Positions 30,171 through 41,787 of a stretch of 64,000 nucleotides of DNA are shown here, piece after piece. The stretch lies in assembly GCA_015179125.1 (NCBI GenBank), contig WHVA01000314.1, forward strand, positions 62,001 to 126,000. Reading direction: 5' to 3'. The notes beneath the pieces were generated by a model, which did no database searches, had not been told where the DNA came from, and saw only the letters and a list, made by a program, of their open reading frames with translations. This DNA comes from Gautieria morchelliformis (lineage: Eukaryota > Basidiomycota > Agaricomycetes > Gomphales > Gomphaceae). The translations under genes and the position numbers were made by a program. Every line of letters begins with the position of its first letter. Position 1 is the stretch's first letter.

Positions 30171-31640
30171 GAATCCAGATTCCTAAAGGAAGGAGAGTCA
30201 AATACAAAATACTGGTTCGGGTTAAACAAACCAAAACTGCCACCCAATACAATCCTGGGCCTGCAGGATGAAGAAGGGAGAGTAACAAACTCCACAAGAG
30301 AAATGACAGAGATATCCTCACGATACCACAGGAGGCTACAAAAGAAACAAGTAATGATGGCAGAGAGAGAAATAGCCGTAGAAAAAATGAAAGGGCTGGT
30401 AGACAAAAAGCTTACCAAAAGCCAAGCAGACATGATGGGGAAATAAACCACCCTAAGAGAAATAAGAGTGGCGATAAAAGCCACACAAAACGGTAAATGC
30501 CCCGGGCACTCTGGAATAACATACAAATTCTGGAAGCAATGGACGCCAGATGAAAAAAGAAAACAAATGGGCAATGGACAAAAGCACCCAGACATAACAA
30601 AACTGCTAAAAGCTGTCTTCAACGATGTCAAGAGGCACGGAATGGAGGAAGATGAATACTCAAAGGGGATCATGTACCTCCTGTATAAGAAAAAAGACAA
30701 AACAAGGATAGATAACTATAGACCAGTAACTTTGCTGGAAACAGACTACAAAATCCACACAAAAGTGATGGCAAACAGACTCGGGGAAGTGGCCGGAGAC
30801 CTGATCCACCCAGACCAGGCTGGCTTCATCCCGGGGAGAAACCTATATGAACATGCGCGTCTGGCGGAAGAACCCATGAGAACCCTTGGGTCCTGGGTCA
30901 GAAACAAAGTCTCCATAAGAGATAAATGGAAAGACATAATAGATAAGCAAAAAGCAATAATGGACACATGGGCAAAAAGCCAACCCTCCCTGAGAGGAAA
31001 AGAACTTATACTGAAAGCACTGGTCACGTCAAGGAGCTGGCTCCTAGCGACGGTAAATGGCATGCCCAAAGATGTAGAAAAAGAAATAACCAAAAACATG
31101 AAAAGCCTCCTATGGGATGGGAACAAAAGAGGGCTGATGGAGCTAAAAGCGGCCACAGCCAAGTGAGAAGACAGGGCCTTGGCATCCCAGACATTAAAGC
31201 AAGGCTCGCCGCAATACACATAATGTGGCTACAAAAATACCTACCCATACGAGAAAAATGCCCAGACTGGGCTTGGATAGCAGACAGACTCATATTCAGA
31301 GACATCAACCCCAAAGCAGTCCCGAAGGTAGACACCGAGTCGAGGATAAGCTGGTTAAAGCAAACGTGGAGAACCAAGCAAGGGTTACACTCCAGCCTGC
31401 CAACATCACTAAAAGAGGTGCTAAAGACGGCAGAGACGTACAACGTCAGAATACAGGCCAGAAAGACAGACAAGGGCCTAAAAGAGAAAATGACAGTCTG
31501 GCACAATGTAGTCAAGCCGGATGACAATTACAAATGGAACAAAAAGGCAGCAAAGTGCCTGAGGAAAAACCAGGACATATTCACAATAAAAGACCTACTA
31601 AGGGCAAAAAGAGGGGAGATAACCCCAGTGCCTGCGTAAA
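30171..31640 (+). pseudogene. LINE ORF2, reverse transcriptase flanks and linker
   Basis: Begins ESRFLKEGESNTKYWFGLNK, the standard start of LINE RT, which joins in sense to the linker ending at 29580. Then GKCPGHSGITYKFWKQW, IMYLLYKKKDKTRIDNYRPV, TLLETDYKIHTKVMANRL and HPDQAGFIPGRN (to about 30850). At about 30870 it passes straight to LGSWVRNKVSIRDKWKDI and SLRGKELILKALVTSRSWLL, which belong after the catalytic core. A frameshift follows at about 31165. The core itself is found inverted at 29580-30170. Confidence 0.8.
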
Positions 31641-33121
31641 TATGGTGAAGAACCTATACAAAGGCTACCCAGAGAAATGGGACTCTGAAAAAGAAACCCC
31701 CTACATGGACGGGCTAGACCACACAATGGGGAGGAAAAGAAAGTATAAACGCTTCACAAAGATGGGCGAAAACGTAGCAAACTCAGACATAACAGAAAGG
31801 GAACACACAGAGAATGCAACAAGGATATTCCTGGACAAAGAGAAAAAAGAGGAATGGCAGGCAAAGCCAACCTATAGAAAACATCAAACAACAGGAAAGG
31901 AATGGGAAGTCTACACAGACGGATCATGCCTTGACCCAAACACGGAATCAGCCAGAACAGGAGCAGGAATATACTGCCAAGATAATGAAGAATATACAAA
32001 GGCAATAAGAGTGCCTGGTATAAAACAGACAAATCAAAGAGGGGAGCTAAAATAAAGACCAACTCTACTTACGCAGCAGCCAGGATAATCGAAGGATTAA
32101 ATAAATGGGAAGACACGGCTTGGCTCAATGTAGACAACGCCGACATCTTCAAGAAAATAAAATACGAATTGACAATAAGAGGCGCAGTCACCACCTTTGA
32201 ATGGGTGAAAGGGCACACCGGCACCAAAGGAAATGAAGAGGCAGACAGGCTAGCCTTGGAAGGTGTGAACAAAGCCAAAGCCGATGAAATAGACCTGACC
32301 GTCCCAGGAGATTACGAACTCCAAGGGGCGAGGCTACAAAGCCTAACACAAAAACTAGCCTACGAGCTAATAATGAGAGGAAAGAACATTGACCCAGCAA
32401 CAAAAACCGGGAGAAAAAAGCTTGCTGAAACAAAGGCAGAGCTACAAGAGACGTTGGGAGTAAGCCCAACAGAAAGGGCAATATGGAAGACGCTAAAGTC
32501 GCCCACGGTAAGGAGAAACATCACAGGATTCCTGTGGAAATTGATCCACGGAAGGCTAAGAGTCAGAGTATACTGGAAAAACATACCCGGCTACGAAGAA
32601 AGGGCCAGCTGCAAGCAATGTGGAGGCCTAGAGACAATGAACCACATCTGGTTCAAATGCCAAACCCTAGGCCCGCCAGAGGTCTGGGAAGCGGCGGAAA
32701 CACTCTGGAAAAAGACAACAGAGATAAAAGAAGGGGTAACCGAATGAAAGCCTGCTAAGAGGACTAGGAGCCATAAGGAAAGCAGAATCCTTCTCCTCAA
32801 CACAAATGCTGCAGAAATACAAGGACCTGGTCCTAGAGACAGCGTGGCTCCTATGGAAGATAAGAAATGAATCAACCATCAGAGAAAGAACCTTTACAAG
32901 GAAAGAAGTGAAGGCAAGATGGGTGGCACAAATAAACCACCTAATACAAAGGGAACACTTGATGGCCCTGATAAGAAAAGAAAGGCAAAAGAGAAGCCAA
33001 GATATAAAGCGCTTCAAGGAAAAATGGGCATACACAGACTTTGCAGTGATGCTACACAAAGGTAACCTGACCATCAAAAGGTGGGACCAGGAGCTCCTGG
33101 GTGGAGAAACGGGAGATAGGT
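31641..33121 (+). pseudogene. LINE ORF2, RNase H and C-terminal zinc knuckle
   Basis: RNase H domain: WEVYTDGSCL (first Asp, about 31903-31932), NQRGELK (Glu, about 32032-32052), WLNVDNADIFKKIKYEL (Asp, about 32122-32172) and VKGHTGTKGNEEADRLALEG (last Asp, about 32203-32262). One frameshift/stop near 32053. Then WKLIHGRLRVRVYW and a CCHC knuckle CKQCGGLETMNHIWFKC (C-x2-C-x7-H-x4-C, about 32611-32661), a normal C-terminal feature of LINE ORF2. Final basic region ends with TGA about 33119-33121. RNase H in ORF2 points to the Tad/I group of fungal LINEs. Confidence 0.8.
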
Positions 33122-33420
33122 GAAAACAGAAAACACAAAAATATTACTTTAAAATCATCACAATTATTGATACTGATAGCCAAGAGCTGCGTGGGACCAG
33201 ATCCACGTCAAACCTGACTGCAACCCCTACAGGTTGCGAGTGTGGGGCGGCGAACCTCAAAAGCCAGGCCAACGACAAGGGAGCCCAGCTGACGAGGAGG
33301 AGGGGGGGGGGGGGGGGGGGGGTTTAGTGGGTAAAAGCCCCACACCATCTGCCAAAAGGGAGTTCATCTGTTAGCAGATTTCCCCTCCCTGGCAAAAAAA
33401 AAGAAAAAAAGAAACACACA
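33122..33420 (+). other. LINE 3' UTR with G21 tract and A-rich tail
   Basis: Non-coding 300 bp. A run of 21 G at 33302-33322 follows GGAGGAGG text and could form a quadruplex; some LINE 3' UTRs carry G-rich tracts. The element ends with an A-rich stretch (about 33394-33415) and is followed by the GTTCT duplication. Confidence 0.7.
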
Positions 33421-33510
33421 GTTCTTGACTTTATATTACTCAGGCTCATCACCGAGGCGCTGTTTAACCCCCATCAAAGAGCTAATTGAGAGCAAGGTGT
33501 TGAAGCTGAC
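33421..33510 (+). pseudogene. hAT transposase, part 2
   Basis: After the GTTCT duplication the interrupted hAT frame continues: LTLYYSGSSPRRCLTPIKEL and IESKVLKL, which follows GNTWF of part 1 in frame. It stops at CTGAC (33506-33510), where a solo LTR is inserted. Confidence 0.8.
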
Positions 33511-34550
33511 TGTCATGACACGTTCCTGTGCATTTCCAGCACCTTGGTACCCCCATTTTCCCTTTCGCTACTCCTCCTCAGTGTTCGCTCGGTTTCTCCC
33601 TCCACCTCGACCTCTCCTCCCCTATGTCACCCCTTTTTTCCCTACCTTGTATTTCGCCGAACGGATATTCGCTGCTCGCATCATTCGCCAGCAGGCACAC
33701 CATCAAAAACACGATCGATACCGTTCACTCGGCATGATGGTTCATCATTAACCCCATCGCCTTCTTAATCCAACCCCATTGGGTGTTCGTATGGTCAAAG
33801 CATGTTCGCAGGACACACCCTCCATAGGCCGTGCGGAATCAACCCAGTAGACCAAGGGTCCATGCAGGGTAGCATGTATGCGGGTCCAAGACATGGTTTT
33901 GTCCATAAGTGCCTTCGCCACCTTTACTCTCCGTCGTTTCATATTTTCCCTCTTCCCGCATTCTATTGTATGTTTATTTCATCTATGTTGTATCATGACT
34001 ACGCACCCCTATCCAACCCCGACTTGTAACGGTCTCTTTCCTATTCGCTGTTACCTTACGAGCATTCGATATAAGTAGTTTACATTCGCATGTACATTCC
34101 CCAGTTCAATTATCATACGTCGTCCATCTTGTGCAAACTTGACCTCGCTGTGATCATCTTCTTGAGCCTCTCCTTGAAGATTTCTATCTTCGACCAGCCA
34201 AGGACTTAGGCATCACTGGTGAGTTCTCATACTTCGTCTTCATTACCTTAGCCTTCGAACTACTTTCTGTGCTGTTGGCGGAGGGCTCCGAAGGAGCACC
34301 TTCGCCAGCGAAGGGACCGTCAAAACTTAGACAGCCCTTCCGCGATATCTTGCACGTTACGTCGTCAAGTGCTGCGAGCTATTTCGCTACGACTGTAGAC
34401 AGGGCGAGCCCCGTTCGGGCAACCCCTTTGTTTCGTGAACATTCATCGGTTCGCTTATTCGCCGAACGGCATACTTATTCGCACAAGTTATTCGGGCATT
34501 CGTTGTGTTCACTAATACACGATATTAACGCCTAAAAACCAATCTTGACA
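33511..34550 (+). mobile_element. Solo LTR, family TGTCATGAC (copy 1)
   Basis: TGTCATGACACG at the left, CAATCTTGACA at the right; exact target duplication CTGAC at 33506-33510 and 34551-34555. Length 1,040 bp, unusually long. Rich in TTCGCC/GGCGAA words. Other copies on the minus strand: 56000-56980 (full length) and 42225-about 42640 (fragment). No coding region. Confidence 0.9.
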
Positions 34551-35590
34551 CTGACATCAGTGAGATGATCTTTGCAAACTACATAACTGAGGGCTTACCA
34601 AATGACTAGCAAGTCAGTATCTATTGGATGTGCAAGCATGACGACATCTCTAATTTTGAAAATGGCCTCTGACAATTGGTTCTTGTCCTTGAACTGCTTG
34701 CATGTGCATGCAAGTGCCTGGAATCCTCAAAGGTGACTGCCAGCCATGTTTATCTCTTTTGGCTTGCAGTTTTGGCAACATATGAACAGTTCTTTTTGGA
34801 TAACAATGACGTCGATGGCCTCCAGTTGCCCAAAGATGTTGTTGAGCAAATTCACAGGATTGTGAATGCATTCTGGAAGGAGCTGACAACTGGCCCTGGC
34901 AAGAGCGTTTATTTATCAACTTTCTTTCTTGATCCTCATTAGTCTCTTCTGATTCTTTGCTGGGAAACTACTGACTCGGACATTTTTTTTTCAGGATATA
35001 TTAAAAGTCCAATTTTCAAACAAAGATATATGAATCCAATCTCACTCTGGACAACTATATCTGTGCACTCAACAGTCCCAAAGACAGGAACAGCACCTCT
35101 GTCCCCCAATCCAGGTGATGCTCATCTTCGTGAAACAATGCCGGCCTATATTGTTGCTGATAAATATCTGTTGACAATTTTGATGGAGGAAATACACGTG
35201 AATATGATGCCCGAGGTCTTCACTATGACTCAACTGAAAGCATTATCAACGCATTTCATAAACAATTTGCTTCGTATACATGCCAAGACCCACCATTCAT
35301 TTATACCAAAAAAGTGGAACCCCTTGCATACTGGAAAAATCTTGTCATCATTGAAGAAGCGTCTGTTCTTGCAGTATGTGAGCTAGTCCATTCATTACTT
35401 GCGCATCCATTTATGCCCTTCTGTCAGGTTCTGGGTGTCAAGTTGTACTTGGCTGTACCAAACTAATGGCTAAAGAACACACTGTCTCCACTTTCACCAA
35501 GCTCAATTCAGCAGAGCGTGCTGCTCAGAAAGCAGACACAATTGTAAATATAACCAAAGTTAAACAGCACTTACGTTGAAGGATGACTAA
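34551..35590 (+). pseudogene. hAT transposase, part 3 (C-terminal, hATC dimerisation region)
   Basis: Degraded end of the hAT gene. Pieces seen: SEMIFANYITEGLPND (about 34560-34607), KCLESSKVTASHVYLFWLAV (about 34710-34770), LATYEQFFLDNNDVDGLQLP, VVEQIHRIVNAFWKELTT, YLSTFFLDPH, then after gaps that may hold introns PLAYWKNL (about 35317-35340), VLGVKLYLAVPN and AKEHTVSTFTKLNSAERAAQ (about 35465-35525). VYLFWLA and the final AVPN..TVST block are characteristic of DUF659-type hAT proteins. Several stops and frameshifts. Gypsy-A is inserted just after it at 35598. Confidence 0.75.
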
Positions 35591-35597
35591 AGTGCGT

Positions 35598-36008
35598 CGT
35601 CAGGGTTCACGTGTTTCCTTCCACAAGTTTCTATTTCCTTCCATGAGTTTCCGTCATCTTCCGTCAGTTTCCATAACCTTCCGTCACCTTCTGTCACATG
35701 TCACCTTCTGTCACATGTCACCTTCTGTCACATGTCACCTTCTGTCACATGTCACCTTCTGTCACATGTCACTTTCTGTCACATGTCACATTCTGTCACA
35801 CGTCACTTTCCGTAACCTTCTACTACAAGTTTCCATCTCCCCTATTATGTAAGCCTTGCCAGCGCTATAAGACTGTAGCCCGTGTGGTGGCGTTTCCTCA
35901 GCTTGATCTCTGAGGATACCCACTACACAGTTGGTCATTGTCCTAGTATCGGCTCTTATCTCCTTGAGTATCTTTGGTTGTGGCTTCGTCATTAGTGTTG
36001 CCCTCACA
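35598..36008 (+). mobile_element. Gypsy-A 5' LTR
   Basis: Starts CGTCAGGG (TG changed to CG) and ends GCCCTCACA. 411 bp. Carries an expanded array of CTTCTGTCACATGTCAC (17 bp, about 35680-35810, seven or so units) that is shorter in the 3' LTR, and lacks the 59-bp duplication found in the 3' LTR. Confidence 0.8.
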
Positions 36009-36068
36009 GAAGATCAAGCTCATAGGACGACCCCACACACTTTTCTTAACCAGCCTTCATCTCAGCCT

Positions 36069-37170
36069 ATGGCAGACCAACTCCCAGACGCATACTGGGA
36101 CGCCCTGGGTGACCATGGGCCATTTGTTCGAGGCCTCCTTTCCAGCCAAGCACAGCAGTTGCAGCAACTTCAACTGCAGAATCAGGAACTGCACAATCAG
36201 ATTGCTAACGTTCACGACCACTTAGCCAATGCTGCCACCAATGCTGCTGTTGCTGCTGCTCAAGCCCTTGCGCCCTCAGTACCTCACAGTTCCATCTACT
36301 CGCTCTATCAAAGCAGCAGAACCGGAGAAGTTCAATAGAGACCGTGCAGAGACTGAAGGGTTTATCAGGTCTATCAAGTTGTCCATCGCTGTCCAGCCAG
36401 CATCCTTCCCAGATGAACGCACAAAGATCCTATATGCTCTTTCCTTCATGACGGGAGGCTCTGCGGAGATATGGGCACACAACGAGACACAGGCTGTCAT
36501 TGATGGCACCTCCTCTATATCCACTCTGGAGGGGTTTATTAAACGTGTGGAGGAGGCCTTTGGTGACCCAGATCGTGCCAGAACGGCTCGCACTAAGCTG
36601 CATGACCTTAAGATGGTGTCAGGAATGTCGGCAGATGAATACACGGCTCAATTTGAGATCCTGGCAGGCAGGACAGGCTTTAATGATGAGGCACTCGAGG
36701 ATGCCTATGCTCGTGGCCTTCCAGCAGGTATCCTTGACAAGATCCACGCCCAGCCCTTTCTTCCATCCAACCTCAAAGCCTGGAAGGAAGCAGCCTGTCA
36801 GATTGACCGCAATCATCGCCGTCTGTTAGAGGTCAGGAAGGCACAGACACCTCATGTCCCTAATCGCCCTCCTCCTGCCCGACCACTCCACACTCCTGCT
36901 ATGGCTCCTGTTGCCACAGCATCACCCAGTAACGCGACACCTATGGACATTGACTCATCCCGCCGCCGCACCGAAACACGAACCTGCTACAACTGTAAGA
37001 GACCTGGTCACATTTCACCAGACTGTCCTGAACCTCGCAAGCCACGAATCCGTGCAAACCTCACAGAGGCAGACATTGCAGCAATTGTCTCTAAATCTGT
37101 AGCAGCGGCGATAGAGGAACGCAAAGAGAAGGTGGAAGCCCCTGTCCAAGAGGAAGGAAAGGGTTTTTAG
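36069..37170 (+). pseudogene. Gypsy-A gag with one frameshift
   Basis: ATG 36069 opens MADQLPDAYWDALGDHGPFV and a glutamine-rich coiled-coil-like stretch (QLQQLQLQNQELHNQIANVH). Near 36290 the frame shifts into the capsid part (EKFNRDRAETEGFIRSIKLS, GFIKRVEEAFGDPDRA, LKMVSGMSADEYTAQFEIL) and the zinc knuckle CYNCKRPGHISPDC (about 36984-37025). Stop at 37168-37170. Typical chromovirus gag. Confidence 0.85.
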
Positions 37171-37181
37171 GCCAGTCAGCG

Positions 37182-40100
37182 GTGAAAGACATGCCCCGCT
37201 CGACGAATCGGTTTTCAGTTCTCGAAACATGTACAATAGGGATCACAGGCGATATGATGCATCCTTCTCCTATCCCTGATCGAACTGAAACCAAACCAGC
37301 CATGCCGAAAACCCAACCCATCGCTCCAGTTGCTAATGCAAACCTTCCAGTCCCTCTATATGTCCGTACTGCTGACCTCCGCCGATGCACCAAAGTACCT
37401 CTCAAGGTCCACTCCGTTGACACAGGGCATCCACTTGCAATTGACTCCCTCCTTGACAGTGGTGCTACAGGGATGTTCATCGATGTGGAGTTTGTGAGGG
37501 AACACAGGCTTCGGACCCGTCCCCTACCCCGTGCCATCCCCGTCTACAATATTGATGGTACCCCAAATGAGGCTGGCTCAATCAAGGAAGAGGTCGACCT
37601 CATTTGCACCTTTGGGGATCATATGGAACGTGCCACATTCTCTGTCACGAGCCTTGGACGACTTGCCATCATTCTTGGTCACACATGGCTTGTTGAACAC
37701 AACCCAGAAGTTGACTGGCGTACAGGAGATGTGAAGATGACACGCTGTCCCAAGTCATGTGGGGGCAGACCTGTTGTCAGAGGGCCCACAGTCGAAACTG
37801 TTACAGAAGAGAGTGTAGATCAAGAGAAGGTTCCCATACAGCACACCCGCTCCCTACTTGAGGAAGGAGACAGGACCTTTGTCATCTTTGTGAATGAGAG
37901 TCCTGAAATGATTGGCGCAGGCCGGACTGTCTCCCAACAGCTTGCTGAACGGGCCAGCAAGTCTGCACCAGTCAGATCCTTCGAGGACCTTGTCCCTAAA
38001 CCATACCAGGAGTTCAAGGATGTGTTTTCTAAGGAGTCATTTGACCAACTGCCTCCTCGAAAGCCCTGGGACCATGCAATTGAGCTCACTCCAGGTGCAC
38101 AACCCTTCAGCACAAAGGTTTACCCAATGTCACCGGTTGAGCAAAGGGAACTGGATAACTTCCTTGAGGAGAACCTGAAGAGCCATCATATCCGTCCCTC
38201 CAAGTCACCTATGGCATCTCCAGTCTTCTTTGTGAAGAAAAAGGACGGCAGTCTTAGATTTGTGCAAGACTACCGGAAGCTCAATGATATAACAATCAAG
38301 AATGCCTATCCTTTGCCCTTGTTCCAGACATCATGAATAAGATTGCTGCTGGAAGGGCTAAATACTTCACAAAGCTTGACATTCGCTGGGGATATAATAA
38401 TGTACGCATAAAAGAGGGAGATGAGTGGAAGGCAGCCTTTCGGACAAATAGGGGCCTGTATGAACCTCTAGTCATGTTCTTTGGACTCACGAACAGCCCA
38501 GCAACCTTCCAGACGATGATGAATGATATCTTCAAGAGTCTCATCGATGAAGGGGTTGTGGTGGTGTTCATGGACGACATTCTCATCTTCACAGAGTCGC
38601 TTGAAGATCATCGTAGGATTGTACGACGTGTCCTTGAAATCCTCCAGGCCAACAACCTGTACCTCAAACCTGAAAAATGCCTATTTGAGCAACTAGAGGT
38701 GGAGTATCTCGGCCTCATCCTCTCTCAAGGACAGGTTGCCATGGACCCAGTCAATGTTGCAGGGGTGCGGGACTGGCCAATACCACGTAACGTCACTGAA
38801 GTCAAATCATTCCTTGGTTTCATCAACTTCTACCGTAGATTTGTGGAAGACTTCTCACACATTGCAAAGCCCCTCAACCAGTTGACAAAACAGGATGCCC
38901 AATGGTCTTGGGATCCAAATGGCCCAGAGCAAGCGTCCTTTGACAAGCTCAAACTCCTCATCACCTCAACACCGATCCTTGTCCTCCCTGATCAAGACAA
39001 ACATTTCCGTCTTGAAACAGATGCCTCAGCCTATTCCACAGGAGCAGTACTGTCCCAGCTATGTGATGATGGCAAATGGCGGCCTGTGGGGTTTGTCTCC
39101 AAAAGCCTCAATGATGCTGAACCAACTATGCCATCCATGACAAGGAGCTTCTTTCTGTGATTCGGGGATTAGAGGAATGGTGCCACATCTTAGAGGGAAC
39201 GAAGCACAAGATTGAGATTCTCAATGACCATCAGAATCTCACCTACTTCCGCACTGCACAAAACCTGAACCGTCGTCAAGCACGCTGGTCACTCTACCTC
39301 TCTCGCTTTGATTTTGAGCTGATCCATTGTCCTGGTCGTCATTCAGCCAAGCCTGATGCACTCTCACGACGCGTGGATCATAAGCGGGGGGAGGAAGACA
39401 ACCAAAATCAAGTCTTACTTACCCCTGACTTGTTCCACATCAAGGCGAATCCCCAGAGGCTGGTGCGCAGTTAGTCCCAGGTGAAGGTGATGCTTTCCTC
39501 AATCGAGTAAGGAACTGTGTAGACCGGGATGAAAAGGTTGTCAAGGCTCTCAAAGAACTGGGCTCCTCTGGCAATTTACGAGGAGAAGAGTGGTCTGAAC
39601 AGGATGGGCTTGTCCTCTATCACAACAAAGTGTACGTGCCGCTTGATGCAAAACTACGACATGACATAGTGAAAGCGCACCATGACATGCCTCTCACCGG
39701 TCACCCTGGTCGTTGGAGAACCACTGAACTAGTTGCTCGGAGTTACTGGTGGCCTGGGATGGGACGTTACATTGCAAAATATGTGAAGGCCTGTGACCTG
39801 TGCAACCGGACAAAAACCTTCCCTGCTTCTCCCATTGGCAAGCTTCTACCAAACCGTATCCCAGACCGTAGATGGCAGGTTATGTCTGTTGACTTGATTG
39901 TAGAACTGCCTACCAGTCATGGCTATGATGCTCTCCTTGTTGTTGTCGATCGCCTCTCAAAGCGTGCACATGTCATTCCCACCACTTCAGATGTAACTTC
40001 AGTGGGAGTTGCCCGACTCTTCCGTGATCATGTTTGGAAACTTCATGGGCTCCCTGAAGAAATCATCAGTGATCGAGGCACACAGTTCATCTCCCAGTTC

Positions 40101-41111
40101 ATGCGTGAACTGAACAAACTTCTTGGTGTCAAAGTCGCTGCCTCTACTGCTTATCACCCCCAAACTGATGGACAGACTGAAAGGTTAATCAGGAGATTGA
40201 GCAATACCTTCGACTATTCATCAACCAGTGTCAGGATGATTGGTTTGAATGGATATCCTTGGCCGAGTTTGCCTATAACAACCGAATCCATGCCTCAACC
40301 CAGACTACACCCTTCATGTTGGACAGTGGCCAACATCCAAGGCTGGGACTGGAACCAGTCCGGGAAACTCGACTCGAGGCCCGGATGAGTTCACAACGCG
40401 GATGGAAGCGGCCACGAGAGAAGCTCGTTCAGCCCTGTCCAAGGCAGCAGAGGACATGGCACGCTTCTATGACTGCACCATAAAGCAGCCCCAGTTTATA
40501 AGCTTGGTGACAAGGTCTGGCTCAATGCACAAAACATCACAACCACTCGCCCAATGAAGAAGCTAGACCACAAGTGGCTAGGTCCCTACACGGTTAATAA
40601 GGTGGTCTCACGAAATGCCTATGGTCTAAATCTTCCTGCATCCTTTGGTCGCACACATCCAGTGTTCTCTGTCGTCCTGCTTCGGCCATATGAAGATGAC
40701 CCAATCCTTGAACGTCATGCCCCTCCACCACCCCCCCCTGTCATACGGGATGGAGCCGAAGAATATGAAGTTGAAAGGATTCTAGACAGCAGGATGTTCC
40801 GTGGAAGGTTGGAGTATCTCGTGCGCTGGAAGGGCTATGGAGCTGCCGACGATCTCTGGCTACCAGCGAAAGATGTCTCTGGGGCAAAGCGACTCATTAA
40901 AGAATTTCACCGGCAGAACCCAGAGGCACCTCAACGTATCTCAGCAGCCACATATATGTCCCTCCCTTCCAGAGATTTCAGAACTTCACAGAACCTTCCA
41001 GGCAAACTCTCTTCAACTGGACAGCAGGCAGGGCTTCTACTTATGATGTCAAGGGTCCAGAACCCCAAGATAAGCGATATCGGCCTCCGCCTAACCAATT
41101 CATTCCGATAA
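37182..41111 (+). pseudogene. Gypsy-A pol (protease, RT, RNase H, integrase, chromodomain)
   Basis: Domains in order: protease [12 protein letters not shown] (about 37450-37485); RT with [35 protein letters not shown] and catalytic FMDD (about 38567-38578); RNase H starting LETDASAYSTGAVLSQL (about 39010-39060); integrase with an H-H-C-C zinc site (HHDMPLTGHPGRW, KACDLCNRTK), D-D-E residues in SVDLIVELP, SDRGTQF and TDGQTE (about 39885-40180); chromodomain YEVERILDSRMFRGRLEYLV..WLPAKDV (about 40764-40880). Frameshifts near 38330, 39120, 39465, 40190, 40385 and 40480. The chromodomain steers integration to modified histones in this clade. Confidence 0.9.
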
Positions 41112-41179
41112 GCTATATATCCCCTCTCCACCTGTGACCGCTCACTTCCACTGCATCGACCCCAACACATCCATCAGCC

Positions 41180-41776
41180 ATGTCCTCGCCCGCCATTGAG
41201 CTTGTTGCCCTCCCCAGCTTCACCCAAAACCTCTCTGACCTGCCAAACATGTCACGTGTAGATCCCACTCTCCTGCACTTCTCCGGCTTCTCGTCATCCA
41301 GAGCAGCCAGTGAAGCCAAGCTACAAAGGATGCTTGACTGCCGTGATCTCGACGTCGCATGGTCTTCAAAGTGGTCTGTCAGCTCTGAGGACCTCACACC
41401 AGCGGAGAGTCAGGCGCCCACTCGCCCTGCACTCGCATTCCTCAGACCCTGACACAGACGAGAGAACACGTACTACATCGGCGACCCTGTCTTCCTCAAC
41501 GATGGAACCCCCCCGTGTGGAACCCCCTACACTTTCGAAGGCTGGGTGGGGCGACGTTTCCGTAACATGGCAGGAGAGCGAATACGTCGAGCAAGGTTCC
41601 GAGGGCCGCACTTGCCCATGGACCCCAATCCCCCTGAGCTCATCATTGACCTGCGTTACCAGGAAGGGAAGGGTCAGGAGAGATGGTGGTCCCGCCTGTG
41701 GCATACTTGGAAACGATGTCTCGGTGGATGTTGGGGGCTAGGTGGCAGCTGTGCTTGTCGGGACGACAAGCATTGA
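41180..41776 (+). pseudogene. Accessory 3' ORF of gypsy-A, unknown function
   Basis: Located after pol. First frame, ATG 41180: PTLLHFSGFSSSRAASEAKL, QRMLDCRDLDVAWSSKWSV, ending with TGA at about 41452. After a shift, the frame continues DPVFLNDGTPPCGTPYTFEG, WVGRRFRNMAGERIRRARFR, PELIIDLRYQEG to a stop at 41776. A single indel near 41445 would join them. Gypsy-B lacks positions equivalent to about 41140-41697. No similarity to envelope, RNase H or known accessory genes that I can name. Confidence 0.5.
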
Positions 41777-41787
41777 GAGGGGGGTGA

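Larger units (their letters stand above)
10625..33420 (+). mobile_element. Non-LTR retrotransposon (LINE) carrying nested insertions
   Basis: One LINE occupies this whole span once inserts are taken out. Left end after GTTCT (10620-10624), right end before GTTCT (33421-33425); removing the LINE gives an in-frame hAT junction (GNTWF then LTLYYSG). It has a 5' leader (10625-11200), ORF1 (11202-12171 plus 14095-14454), a gap filled by Helitrons A, B and C (14469-27341), ORF2 (27811-33121), a 3' UTR with a G21 run and an A-rich tail (33394-33415). Without the LTR insert and Helitrons it is about 8 kb, normal for a Tad/I-like element with RNase H. Confidence 0.8.
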
